A DNA stretch of 64,000 nt from Candidatus Latescibacterota bacterium. GTDB lineage: Bacteria; Latescibacterota; UBA2968. The position numbers and the translations under genes were made by a program. Where the stretch lies: contig JAGWBW010000008.1 of NCBI GenBank assembly GCA_021295695.1, forward strand, positions 1,115-65,114. The letters run 5' to 3'. Shown in pieces: positions 25,921 to 34,148 of the stretch. The number at the start of each line of letters is the position of its first letter. The stretch's first letter is position 1. A model generated the notes under the pieces. It worked only from the letters and a program-made list of their open reading frames with translations, ran no database searches and was not told where the DNA came from.

Positions 25921-27345
25921 CTATTGAGATTGGCTATTGAAATAGTGCTGTATGTGACGGCGAGCGCGGTAGGTTTTAACGCGGCTGACCCAACTCTTTT
26001 TGGGATGTTGGTTCGGATCGGTATCAATTTCGACGGTGTCGCCCCAGGTAAGTTTGGAGAACGGATAAGCCCGCGCGCCGTTGATACGACCTCCTTTGCA
26101 TTGCAAGCCGAGGTCAGTATGCACGGCAAAGGCAAAATCGACGACGGTCGCATCTTCGGGCAATATAAAGGGATCACCTCTGGGCGTGAGTGCGACAATT
26201 TCTCGGGTAAAGAGAATGCGTTTGAGTTCAGTCATCAGGTGATGGGAGGCATCGGCGCGGTCGTACCAATCGACAAAATCGTGCAACCAGCGCGTGCGTC
26301 GCTCTTCGTGCTGTACATCTCCACGCAATGCGGCGATGCCAAATTCGCCCAGGCGATGCATTGCAGGGGTTTGAATGTGAAGTTCGTAGCGTTGATCCCT
26401 GTGGTGAACACGGGTATGCAGAGCCTGATAACCATTGCGTTTGGGCAGGGCAATAAAGTCTTTGAAACGCTCCATAACGGGTAGGAAGTGCTCGTGCAAA
26501 ATGCCCAAAGTCAAATAACATAGATGACGACGCGAGACAATGACTTCGATTGCGTATCGGTCCTGAATTTGATTGAGGGGGCGATGTTGCATTTTGCGGT
26601 AAATGCTGCTCAAGCTTTTCTGTTGTACGCGCACGCTTGTCCGCACGCCGTTGGCGTAGAGCAAGTTGCGAATGGTTTCCTGGAATTTCACGAGGTGTTC
26701 GGTCGGTTCTGTTCTAAATGCAGTATGTATCTGATTTGCAATGCGCGGTTCAAGAGAAAAAAGACTGCTGTCTTCAAGTTCGCGACGGATGCGGGCCATG
26801 CCCAACAGGTGCGATAGGGGCGCGTATATGTCAATGGTTTCTCGCGCAATGCGTTGCCGCCTGTGGAGTTCTGCAATGCCGTCGAGGCTACGCATGTTAT
26901 ACATGCGATCGGCCAATTTGAGAATGAGTACGCGCGGGTCTCGTCTGGCATGGGTGAACAGGTGTTGCAAGGTGGCAATACGCCGCATGACGCGGCCGGC
27001 TTTTGCTCCTTCTACTTTTGTAACGCCGCTGACGAGGGTGGCAATGGTTTTGCCAAAGGTGGGTTCAATGTCGTTGAGGGTCAGAGCAGAGTCTTCAACG
27101 GCGTCGTGCAATAGTGCTGCTGCCATCATTTCTGCGTCGCGTGCAAAGCCCAATTCAGAAGCCAGGATGAGTGCCACGCCGATGGGATGGGTGATATATG
27201 GTTGCCCGGCATCGCGGTCCTGGCCCTCGTGGCTGGCATTGGCGAAGTGATAGGCATGCCCGACGAGCGGATGATAGCGCTGGGGAATTTGTACCAGTAA
27301 TTTCCCCAGAGGCTCGCGTATGGCAATTTGGCGTTCGGTATTCAT
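25921..27345 (-). CDS. Rel/SpoT-family (p)ppGpp protein lacking the C-terminal regulatory domains
   Basis: 474 residues, against about 700 or more for full bifunctional Rel enzymes. An HD hydrolase domain (about 25-180) has ITHPIGVALIL and the metal-binding LLHDAVEDS. A synthetase domain (about 230-360) has QKSLSSIYRKM, DRYAIEVIV, FIALPKRNGYQALHT and ELHIQTPAMHRLGEFGIAA, with the expected Asp and Glu retained, though the usual EVQIRT reads ELHIQT. A TGS domain follows (VALTPRGDPFILPEDATVVDFA). No helical, zinc-finger or ACT domain remains. It overlaps the DinG-like start by four bases, so expression is coupled to that helicase. Confidence 0.85.
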   Translation of the reverse strand: MNTERQIAIREPLGKLLVQIPQRYHPLVGHAYHFANASHEGQDRDAGQPYITHPIGVALILASELGFARDAEMMAAALLHDAVEDSALTLNDIEPTFGKTIATLVSGVTKVEGAKAGRVMRRIATLQHLFTHARRDPRVLILKLADRMYNMRSLDGIAELHRRQRIARETIDIYAPLSHLLGMARIRRELEDSSLFSLEPRIANQIHTAFRTEPTEHLVKFQETIRNLLYANGVRTSVRVQQKSLSSIYRKMQHRPLNQIQDRYAIEVIVSRRHLCYLTLGILHEHFLPVMERFKDFIALPKRNGYQALHTRVHHRDQRYELHIQTPAMHRLGEFGIAALRGDVQHEERRTRWLHDFVDWYDRADASHHLMTELKRILFTREIVALTPRGDPFILPEDATVVDFAFAVHTDLGLQCKGGRINGARAYPFSKLTWGDTVEIDTDPNQHPKKSWVSRVKTYRARRHIQHYFNSQSQ

Positions 27346-30191
27346 GCTGCGCTCGCTTTGTCGAACCAGCTTTTGATGGCTTGTAATAAATGATCGGGTG
27401 CTCGAAACGCCCGATGTTGGACTGGCAATGCTTCGAGAAAGGCCCGTCCATAAAAGGTGGATAAAACCCGACTGTCGAAGACGATGACAATACCTCTGTC
27501 GGATTTATTGCGTATCAGGCGGCCAAAACCCTGGCGAAATTTGAGAATGGCTTCTGGTACGGAATAGTGTAAAAATGGATTTTTGCCCTGTTTTTCGAGT
27601 TCTTCCATGTGCGCTGCAACGAGGGGTTCAGATGGCACGGCAAAAGGCAGGCGAATAATACCCAGTATTTCAAGGGCTTCGCCGGGGATATCTACCCCTT
27701 CCCAAAAACTGTCGGTGCCCAGAAGCATTGCGCGGCGGTGGGTCTTAAAGCGGTCGGTAATGCTGCCGCGCGCACCGTCTATACCCTGGCCCAGGAGCAA
27801 GATGCCATCGGATGATAGATCGTTTTTAAGTGCGTCATAAGACTGGTTGAGCATGCTGTAGGACGTAAATAATGCCAGTGTACCCCGTCCGACTTCGCGT
27901 GCGAGATGGCGCAGCAAATCGTCAACGGCGCGTTGAAAATGAGGGGATTTGGGTGATGGCATAAATTGCGGTACGCAGACAAGGGCTTGTAAATCGTAGT
28001 CAAAGGGCGAACCAAGGCAACTTGTTTGCACGCGCCCGTCGGACATGGTGTCGAGCCCCATGCGCTGAAGAAAGTAGATGAGTTTGCCGCGAATGCCCAA
28101 AGTGGCAGATGTGAAGACAATGGTGCGCATTTTGTCGTAGAGCGCGTCGCGCAATACATTGGCGACGTGCAGAGGCGCAGAAAACAGGCGCGTGTCACTG
28201 CTGTTTTCCCGGGTTGGCAATTCGAACCAGTAAACGCATTGTTCGTCTTCGGGATGGGTCAAGTGATTGAGGGTTGCGATCAGGTCGCTGCATTCCTGTG
28301 CGCGCCCGTCGAGTTCGTTGACGAGTTCGTCCTGGTTGGGAAAAGTATCGTCGGGCAAGTCTTTGAGCCAGGCGCATAGATTTTTTAAGCTGCTGTTGAG
28401 TTCTGAGCTCGCTTCGGCAAAGTTCTCAAGGCTTTCACCAACCGCATTAAACGTGTTTTCACCCGGGCGATAGCGTTCTTTTGGCGTGTAGTAAAATTTG
28501 CGACTGCCCTGTTTGCCGTACAAAAATTCCGTGAGATCTTGAAAAAAGACCTGCGCTTTGAGATAGATGTCTTCGGCGGCGTTCACAGCCCGCCCAATGC
28601 CTGTGTCAAAGGTGGCAAAGATATTGTCTTTGAGATCGGCTACACCGATCCAGTGGCGCAATGCGGGCAGGGTGCCGGTGCTGTGAAAGCCCGGACTGCG
28701 CAGTTGATCGGAAAAATTTTTAACGTGCCATATATTGAGTTCGCGCCCCAAATATTGTGCGGCAATTTTTTCGATGTTGTGGGCTTCGTCCAGGATGAGG
28801 TCTTCGTATTCGCCCAGCACGGCATTTTCCGAGACGATGTCGGAAAAGAGCAGGGAGTGATTGACAACCACGATATGCGCTTTTTGGGCAGAGCGGCGCA
28901 CGGTGTTGGCAAAACACTGCCCGTTGGTGCGGCACTTTTGCGAGCGGCAATACCCCGAGTCGGAACACACTTTTGCCCAAAGGCCGGCATGGCGACGCAG
29001 ATCAAAGCCATTGTTTTCCGAAATGTCGCCGGTTTGCGTTTGTTCTGCCCATATAACGAGGGATAAGGCTCCTGCGCGCTCGTCTTCGGTAAAAAAGGTA
29101 TCGATATTGGTGAGTGCTGCATGCCACCGATTGAGGCATATATAGTTGCTGCGACCTTTGAGCAGGACATAGCTGAACGGTATATTCAGAGTGTGTTCGA
29201 GGTGGGGCAGGTCTTTGAAGAACAATTGTTCCTGAAGATTTTTAGTATTGGTGGAAACAATGATGCGGCGGCCATTTTGTGCGGCGTGGTGAATGGCAGG
29301 GGTGAGATAGGCCATGGATTTGCCCACGCCTGTGCCCGCTTCGGCGACGAGGAGATGGTTGTTGTTGAAGGCATCGGCAATGGCGCGCACCATTTCGATT
29401 TGTTCGGTGCGAACTTCATATTTTTCGGTTTGTCGGTCAAAGGTGCCGCCGGATTCAAACAGGGCGCAGAGCATGTCGATGTCGAGGGGGTCGCTGGTCT
29501 CTGATTCCGTTCGGGGTTCTTCGCCGCCCACATTGGAGAGGGGGAGGTCATTGATCCCGCCACCGCGAATGCGGCTCATAAATTCGCTTTTGGCCGCTTC
29601 ATTGCCCAGATCGACAAAGATATTGAGCAAGGCGTTATTTGTGCCTTGCAAAAGCTGTAGTATTTGTTGTTTGGTGCGAAATGAGGTGTCGCGCAAGATC
29701 TCGACGACGCCCGAGTATATGCCTGCGAGTTGCTCGGCATCGCAAAGTGCTTTGTGCTCCGCTGGGGATTCGGCTTGAAAAAAATCTGCAAGTGTATTCG
29801 CCCTGTGATCGGATAAACTGGGCAAGGCAACGCGGGCGAGATCGCGCACGCTGTGTATGTTGTTGCCAAAGGGCAGGCCAGAGGCTTCAGATAAAAAGCG
29901 GGTTTCAAATCGACCCTGATGTACGATGAGGGGATGATCGCTGGCAAAGGTCATAAAGTTTTCGATTGCCGCGTTGATGCGGGGTGCGTTTCTCACGTCT
30001 TTGAATGCTATGCCCGTCAGGCGCGTTGTTTCTTTGGGCACCCCCATTTTTGGGCGCACATAAGTCTGAAAGCGATCGACAATTTCGCCGTCTTTGACTT
30101 TGACGGCACCGATTTCGATTATTTCGGCTTCTTTTGGATTCAGACCCGTGGTTTCGAGGTCGAGGGTTATGAAGGTGTGGAGAATGGACAT
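27342..30191 (-). CDS. dinG: DinG-family helicase with N-terminal DEDDh exonuclease
   Basis: 949 residues. Residues 5-165 form a DEDDh 3'-5' exonuclease: FITLDLETTGLNPKEAEIIE (first Asp/Glu at 11 and 13), VHQGRFETRFL, and a late HKALCDAEQ histidine/aspartate. The helicase part has Walker A AEAGTGVGKS, the iron-sulfur cluster cysteines in CSDSGYCRSQKCRTNGQC, and DEAH in LILDEAHNIE. Motif VI comes from FRQGFGRLIRN. This is the layout of the Bacillus/Staphylococcus-type DinG rather than of E. coli. It probably starts the operon that includes the Rel-like gene and the lipoprotein; the divergent gap to 30352 holds the promoter. Confidence 0.92.
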   Translation of the reverse strand: MSILHTFITLDLETTGLNPKEAEIIEIGAVKVKDGEIVDRFQTYVRPKMGVPKETTRLTGIAFKDVRNAPRINAAIENFMTFASDHPLIVHQGRFETRFLSEASGLPFGNNIHSVRDLARVALPSLSDHRANTLADFFQAESPAEHKALCDAEQLAGIYSGVVEILRDTSFRTKQQILQLLQGTNNALLNIFVDLGNEAAKSEFMSRIRGGGINDLPLSNVGGEEPRTESETSDPLDIDMLCALFESGGTFDRQTEKYEVRTEQIEMVRAIADAFNNNHLLVAEAGTGVGKSMAYLTPAIHHAAQNGRRIIVSTNTKNLQEQLFFKDLPHLEHTLNIPFSYVLLKGRSNYICLNRWHAALTNIDTFFTEDERAGALSLVIWAEQTQTGDISENNGFDLRRHAGLWAKVCSDSGYCRSQKCRTNGQCFANTVRRSAQKAHIVVVNHSLLFSDIVSENAVLGEYEDLILDEAHNIEKIAAQYLGRELNIWHVKNFSDQLRSPGFHSTGTLPALRHWIGVADLKDNIFATFDTGIGRAVNAAEDIYLKAQVFFQDLTEFLYGKQGSRKFYYTPKERYRPGENTFNAVGESLENFAEASSELNSSLKNLCAWLKDLPDDTFPNQDELVNELDGRAQECSDLIATLNHLTHPEDEQCVYWFELPTRENSSDTRLFSAPLHVANVLRDALYDKMRTIVFTSATLGIRGKLIYFLQRMGLDTMSDGRVQTSCLGSPFDYDLQALVCVPQFMPSPKSPHFQRAVDDLLRHLAREVGRGTLALFTSYSMLNQSYDALKNDLSSDGILLLGQGIDGARGSITDRFKTHRRAMLLGTDSFWEGVDIPGEALEILGIIRLPFAVPSEPLVAAHMEELEKQGKNPFLHYSVPEAILKFRQGFGRLIRNKSDRGIVIVFDSRVLSTFYGRAFLEALPVQHRAFRAPDHLLQAIKSWFDKASAA

Positions 30192-30250
30192 GAAAAATAA
30201 AAAGATCCTGCTTTAAGTTGACTCTTTGAGTTCTGTGCAGTATCATAAAT

Positions 30251-30278
30251 GCCGACCGGTTTTGATTTTCCGATCGGC
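30251..30278. promoter_or_regulatory. Inverted repeat in divergent promoter region, possible operator
   Basis: GCCGACCGG and CCGATCGGC arms (one wobble position) around a 10-base T-rich loop, with no T-run after it on either strand. It lies 11 bases before the -35 box of the dehydrogenase-kduD operon, a plausible repressor site. Confidence 0.4.
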
Positions 30279-30288
30279 TCTTGGCGTT

Positions 30289-30318
30289 TTGACATGGTGT
30301 TAAATAATACATTACAAA
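30289..30318 (+). promoter_or_regulatory. Promoter for the dehydrogenase-kduD operon
   Basis: TTGACA (30289-30294), 18-base spacer, TACAAA (30313-30318), 33 bases before the start codon. GGAGGTG follows at the expected place. Confidence 0.5.
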
Positions 30319-30351
30319 GCCCTGAATTTCAAGCGTTATTGTGGAGGTGAT

Positions 30352-31368
30352 ATGAAAGCGTCTGTTTATCTGGGACCCGAGTGGGTTGAATTGCGCGATA
30401 TTGAGGAACCCAAACCGGGTGATGATGAGGTGCTCATCAAGGTGGCGCGAGCGGGTTTATGCGGCACGGATTTGCATATTTATCAGGGGCACATGGATCA
30501 GCGGGTGCAAATTCCTCTGGTGATGGGACACGAGATGTGCGGTGAAATTGTCTATGTTCCGAAAGATGCCGAGTTCAACGTGGGAGATCGGGTGGTAGTT
30601 GAACCCACGGTGGCATGTGGGGCGTGTGCGGCTTGCCGGCGGGGGCATCGGCATATTTGTCAGAATCTGAATTTTTTGGGGATTGACTCTGCGGGTGCAT
30701 TTCAGGCTTTTTGGAATGCACCTCTCGATCGCTTGCACCGCGTACCAGATGCACTGGACGACGATGCTGGCGCGCTTATTGAACCGCTTGCAGTCGCTGT
30801 CCACGATGTTCGGCGTGCCAAAGTGGAATTGGGTGACCGCGCGGTTGTGATTGGCGGCGGCCCGATTGGGATGCTGGTTGCAATGGCGGCGCGATTGGAT
30901 GGGGCCGAGGTGGTGGTTGCCGAAGTGAATCCCTTTCGTTTGGCAAAAGCGAGCGCATTGGGCTTTGAGATTGTGAATCCATTGGAAACAGATCTTCTCG
31001 CATATACAGAAGATTGGACCGAGGGTGCAGGCGCAGACCTCGTGTTTGAAGTTAGTGGCAGTGCGCCCGGCGCAAAGGTCATGACAGAGTTGGCGCGGGT
31101 TCGCGGAACCATTGTGCTGGTTGGAGTACACGCTGAACCACCGCCTGTGGATTTACAGCGTTTTTTTTGGCGGGAATTGCATCTGGTGGCGTGTCGCGTG
31201 TACGAACCCATAGATTTCGAGCGGGCAATTCGATTGGCGGCATCTGGCGCGGTGGATGTGAAGGCTCTGATTACGGATACGCTGCTGCTGGATGATGCGG
31301 CAAAAGGGTTTGAACAGATGGTGGCGGGAGGCGAGGTGATGAAGGTGCTTTTGGACTGTCAGGCGTAA
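30352..31368 (+). CDS. Zinc-dependent alcohol/sugar dehydrogenase (MDR family)
   Basis: 338 residues with GGAGGTGAT before the ATG. Catalytic zinc ligands are Cys37 in AGLCGTD, His60 and Glu61 in GHEMCG, and a later Glu in ALIEPLAV. The structural zinc site is complete: Cys89, 92, 95 and 103 (CGACAACRRGHRHIC). The nucleotide-binding motif is VVIGGGPIGML. The family oxidises secondary alcohols of sugars or amino acids with NAD(P). Its neighbour is kduD, 11 bases downstream, so the substrate is likely a uronic-acid or aldonic-acid derivative; that is inference from context. Confidence 0.88.
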   Translation: MKASVYLGPEWVELRDIEEPKPGDDEVLIKVARAGLCGTDLHIYQGHMDQRVQIPLVMGHEMCGEIVYVPKDAEFNVGDRVVVEPTVACGACAACRRGHRHICQNLNFLGIDSAGAFQAFWNAPLDRLHRVPDALDDDAGALIEPLAVAVHDVRRAKVELGDRAVVIGGGPIGMLVAMAARLDGAEVVVAEVNPFRLAKASALGFEIVNPLETDLLAYTEDWTEGAGADLVFEVSGSAPGAKVMTELARVRGTIVLVGVHAEPPPVDLQRFFWRELHLVACRVYEPIDFERAIRLAASGAVDVKALITDTLLLDDAAKGFEQMVAGGEVMKVLLDCQA

Positions 31369-31379
31369 CGGGAGTTATT

Positions 31380-32147
31380 ATGGGAATTTTGGAGCGGTTT
31401 GATTTGAGTGGTAAGACAGCGCTGGTGACGGGGTGTCGGCGCGGTATTGGTCGAGCTTTTGCCCTGGGGTTGGCCGAGGCGGGTGCCGATATTGTGGGGG
31501 TGAGTGCATCGCTGGCGTCGGGGAGTGAAGTAGAAGGAGATGTCGCGGCATTGGGCCGCAGTTTTCGCTCTTATGCATGTGATTTTTCCGATCGAGATGC
31601 TCTGAGGGCTTTTGTTGCACAGGTGAAAGCAGATGTCGCTCAGATCGATATATTGGTGAATAATGCGGGCACTATTTTGCGGGAACCTGCGGCGGATCAT
31701 CCGGATGATTACTGGGATAAAGTCATTGAAGTAAATTTGAACGCGCAATTTGTTCTCGCACGGGAGTTTGGCAAAGAGATGGTGGTGCGCGGGTGTGGCA
31801 AAATTGTTTTTACTGCGTCTTTGCTGAGTTTTCAGGGGGGTATTACAGTGCCGGGTTATGCCGCGGCCAAAGGAGGTATTGCAACTTTGACGATGGCGCT
31901 GTCAAATGAGTGGGCGAGCAAGGGGGTAAATGTCAATGCTATTGCGCCGGGCTATATTGCAACAGATAATACCGAAGCTTTGCGCAGTGATTCTGTCCGT
32001 TCTGAGCAAATTTTAGCGCGCATTCCCCAGGGGCGATGGGGGCAACCGGATGATCTGAAAGGCGCGTGTGTGTTTCTGTGTTCGGATGCAGCCAATTATG
32101 TCAATGGTGCGATTTTGACAGTGGATGGCGGATGGATGGGGCGATGA
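31380..32147 (+). CDS. kduD: 2-dehydro-3-deoxy-D-gluconate 5-dehydrogenase (SDR)
   Basis: 255 residues, matching E. coli KduD in length. KduD interconverts 2,5-diketo-3-deoxygluconate and 2-keto-3-deoxygluconate in pectin and alginate-type uronate breakdown. Diagnostic stretches are TGCRRGIGRAFALGLAEAG, DILVNNAGTI, SLLSFQGGITVPGYAAAKGG (catalytic Ser, Tyr, Lys) and NVNAIAPGYIATDNTEALR, followed by ARIPQGRWG and NGAILTVDGGWM. The SFQGG and ATDNT blocks separate KduD from other SDRs. It is coupled to the upstream dehydrogenase; no kduI or lyase gene is in the window. Confidence 0.86.
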   Translation: MGILERFDLSGKTALVTGCRRGIGRAFALGLAEAGADIVGVSASLASGSEVEGDVAALGRSFRSYACDFSDRDALRAFVAQVKADVAQIDILVNNAGTILREPAADHPDDYWDKVIEVNLNAQFVLAREFGKEMVVRGCGKIVFTASLLSFQGGITVPGYAAAKGGIATLTMALSNEWASKGVNVNAIAPGYIATDNTEALRSDSVRSEQILARIPQGRWGQPDDLKGACVFLCSDAANYVNGAILTVDGGWMGR

Positions 32148-32194
32148 AAAACGAATAGACGGAGCGGGGTATGAAGGCGAGTAATTCGAGCATG

Positions 32195-32250
32195 ACTGGC
32201 CGGTGAACGAGCCTGAAAAGCGGCTCGTTGTACACTATCCTCAGGCCAGT
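32195..32250. repeat. Nested inverted repeat in the kduD to aldo/keto reductase gap
   Basis: Outer arms ACTGGCC (32195-32201) and GGCCAGT (32244-32250) enclose inner arms AACGAGCC (32206-32213) and GGCTCGTT (32222-32229). No T-run follows. The rest of the 32148-32370 gap shows no gene. Confidence 0.6.
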
Positions 32251-32370
32251 TCATAGACGAATAGACGAATAACACACAGATTTTGGGGGATGGGTGGGGT
32301 TCGTTGATGAACTGCTGGCGCAGTTGTACCCCGTTCCGTAGATTCGCTCATTTTTAACCGGAGGTTCGAT

Positions 32371-33354
32371 ATGGAATACAGGCCGTTTGGAAAGACCGGG
32401 TTGGACGTTTCAGCGATTGGATTTGGGTGCTGGGAACTCGGTGGGAATTATGGTTATTTTGACGAAGGAGAGGTGATTGCGGGCATTCACAAGGCACTGG
32501 ATTTGGGGATTAATTGTTTTGATACAGCCGAAGGCTATGGGAAGGGGAAATCAGAGGCTTTGCTCGCGCGCGGCCTGGGGAATCGACGCAAGGATGTGAT
32601 TGTGGTGACAAAGGTCGGTATTGGATATACGGATTCGGGACGGGAGAAGGGGCGCGACAGTCGCAGAGATCGGATCATGGCGTCGGTAGAGAATAGTTTG
32701 CGGTTTTTGAATACGGATTATATCGATGTCTATTTGATTCACTGGCCCGATCGGCACACGCCTTTTGATGAACCAATGCAGGTACTGGACGATTTGATTC
32801 AGCAGGGCAAAGTGCGGTTTGGAGGGGTATCGAATTTCAAGGCGGAAGAGATTGATGCGTGCATGAAGACGCGGCGGGTAGATGTGGGACAATACGGCTA
32901 TCACATGTTTGATCGGCGCATGGAGAGAGATGTTTTTCCATATTGCGAAGCGCACGGCATTGGGATGATGGGATATGGTTCTCTGGCGCATGGGTTGCTC
33001 GCCGGGGCATTTGATGAGAATACGACATTTGATGCACAAGATTGGCGCTCTAAGGGCGGGTTGTTTAATATGCCTTTGTTTACAGATGAGAATTTTCCGC
33101 GCAATCTGAAGGTGGTGGAAGAATTAAAACAGATGGCAGCGGACCGCGGTACAGCTATATATCACCTCGCGCTGGCGTGGGTGTTATCCAATCCAGTGAT
33201 TAGCACCGCGCTGGTTGGCGTGCGTAAACCCGAGGAGGTGGTATCGAATATGGGTGCATTAGAGTTGACGCTGTCCGAAGACGATAAGTGCGCTATTGAT
33301 GCGATATTTGAGAAATACGGGGTGGATACGCGCCCGGATATATGGGTGGAGTAA
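32371..33354 (+). CDS. Aldo/keto reductase
   Basis: 327 residues with CGGAGG before the ATG. The catalytic tetrad is complete: Asp51 and Tyr56 (FDTAEGYGKG), Lys81 (VVTKVG) and His124 (LIHWPD). The NADPH-binding end is ALVGVRKPEEVVSNMGAL. The RMASVENSLRFLNTDYIDVY style matches oxidoreductases of the YajO/general stress 69 type, which reduce sugar aldehydes or other carbonyls. It is separate from the kduD operon by a gap with inverted repeats; the substrate is unknown. Confidence 0.9.
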   Translation: MEYRPFGKTGLDVSAIGFGCWELGGNYGYFDEGEVIAGIHKALDLGINCFDTAEGYGKGKSEALLARGLGNRRKDVIVVTKVGIGYTDSGREKGRDSRRDRIMASVENSLRFLNTDYIDVYLIHWPDRHTPFDEPMQVLDDLIQQGKVRFGGVSNFKAEEIDACMKTRRVDVGQYGYHMFDRRMERDVFPYCEAHGIGMMGYGSLAHGLLAGAFDENTTFDAQDWRSKGGLFNMPLFTDENFPRNLKVVEELKQMAADRGTAIYHLALAWVLSNPVISTALVGVRKPEEVVSNMGALELTLSEDDKCAIDAIFEKYGVDTRPDIWVE

Positions 33355-33395
33355 ACCTGAAGAGACGCAAAAAATGGGGAAAAGGCAATCTATAC

Positions 33396-33425
33396 TTGAC
33401 AAATCAAAGTATGCTGGACTATAAT
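33396..33425 (+). promoter_or_regulatory. Consensus sigma70-type promoter for the HU-like gene
   Basis: TTGACA (33396-33401), 18-base spacer, TATAAT (33420-33425): both boxes match the consensus exactly, consistent with an abundant nucleoid protein. Confidence 0.85.
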
Positions 33426-33505
33426 TAGGATAGCCTTCAGCCTATTTGCCTTCGCGGGGGTATAGGTTTGAGATTATAAATCCATTTTTACAAAGGGAGA
33501 GAGTT

Positions 33506-33829
33506 ATGCCGCAACCTGAAGCTGTAACAAAACGATGGAGCAAAGCCCAAATTGTAGGTGCAATCGCAGAAGGCACCGGTCTGAGCAAGAAAGATGTGGG
33601 TAGTGTTCTCGATGAATTGGACAGTGCCATTGAACGCCATGTCGCACAAGGTTCCGTCGGTGAATTTGTATTGCCCGGTCTGCTCAAAATCAAAAGGGTC
33701 GAAAAACCAGCCCGCGCAGAACGAGAGGGTGTCAATCCTTTCACTGGCGAAAAAATAACAATTTCAGCCAAACCCGCTTCGTCGGGCGTGAGAATTTCAG
33801 CTCTTAAAAAACTGAAAGACATGGTTTAG
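33506..33829 (+). CDS. HU-family DNA-binding protein
   Basis: 107 residues from the ATG at 33506, which has AAGGGAGAGA before it; an ATG 20 codons earlier lies within the promoter leader. The fold follows HU/IHF: SKAQIVGAIAEGTGLSKKDV helices, then LPGLLKIKRVEKPARAER and VNPFTGEKITI, the arm that usually carries the intercalating proline (NPFTGE here). The last residues SSGVRISALKKLKDMV match a group of HU-like proteins with a slightly longer arm. Consensus promoter and strong terminator make it a compact single-gene unit, probably highly expressed. Confidence 0.88.
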   Translation: MPQPEAVTKRWSKAQIVGAIAEGTGLSKKDVGSVLDELDSAIERHVAQGSVGEFVLPGLLKIKRVEKPARAEREGVNPFTGEKITISAKPASSGVRISALKKLKDMV

Positions 33830-33857
33830 CAATCGTCGCATTTAGGGAACCGTCGTG

Positions 33858-33888
33858 AAGCCCAGCCTTTTAAGGTTGGGCTTTTTTA
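33858..33888 (+). terminator. Intrinsic terminator of the HU-like gene
   Basis: Arms AAGCCCAGCCTT (33858-33869) and AAGGTTGGGCTT (33872-33883, one G-U pair) followed by a T-run. Confidence 0.9.
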
Positions 33889-33933
33889 TTTTTAACGTCA
33901 TGTGTGACTTCAAGGTCAAAGGTCAAATGAGCA

Positions 33934-33998
33934 CTGTCATTCTGAGCGGAGCGCAGCGGAGTCGAAGAATCTGCCTAGCGGCTTCCTCAGCATGACAG
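33934..33998 (+). repeat. 65-bp hairpin-type dispersed element
   Basis: CTGTCATTCTGAG at one end and CTCAGCATGACAG at the other are inverted copies with one mismatch in 13. The interior GCGGAGCGCAGCGGAGTCG with GAAGAATCTGCC is the wording of a widespread REP-like element. The rest of the 33889-34148 gap has no gene; it is AT-rich before the next ATG. Confidence 0.6.
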
Positions 33999-34148
33999 GG
34001 TGTATAGCGTATTTATTTTTAAAGTCACACATCGCGTTATTTTTATAATCACTTTGGGTATCTTTTGTGGGACTGGACAAAATACCGCGAAATGATTACT
34101 TTCAAAGTTGGAACTAAAAAGCGATAATCCAATCGCCAAGGAGGCAAA

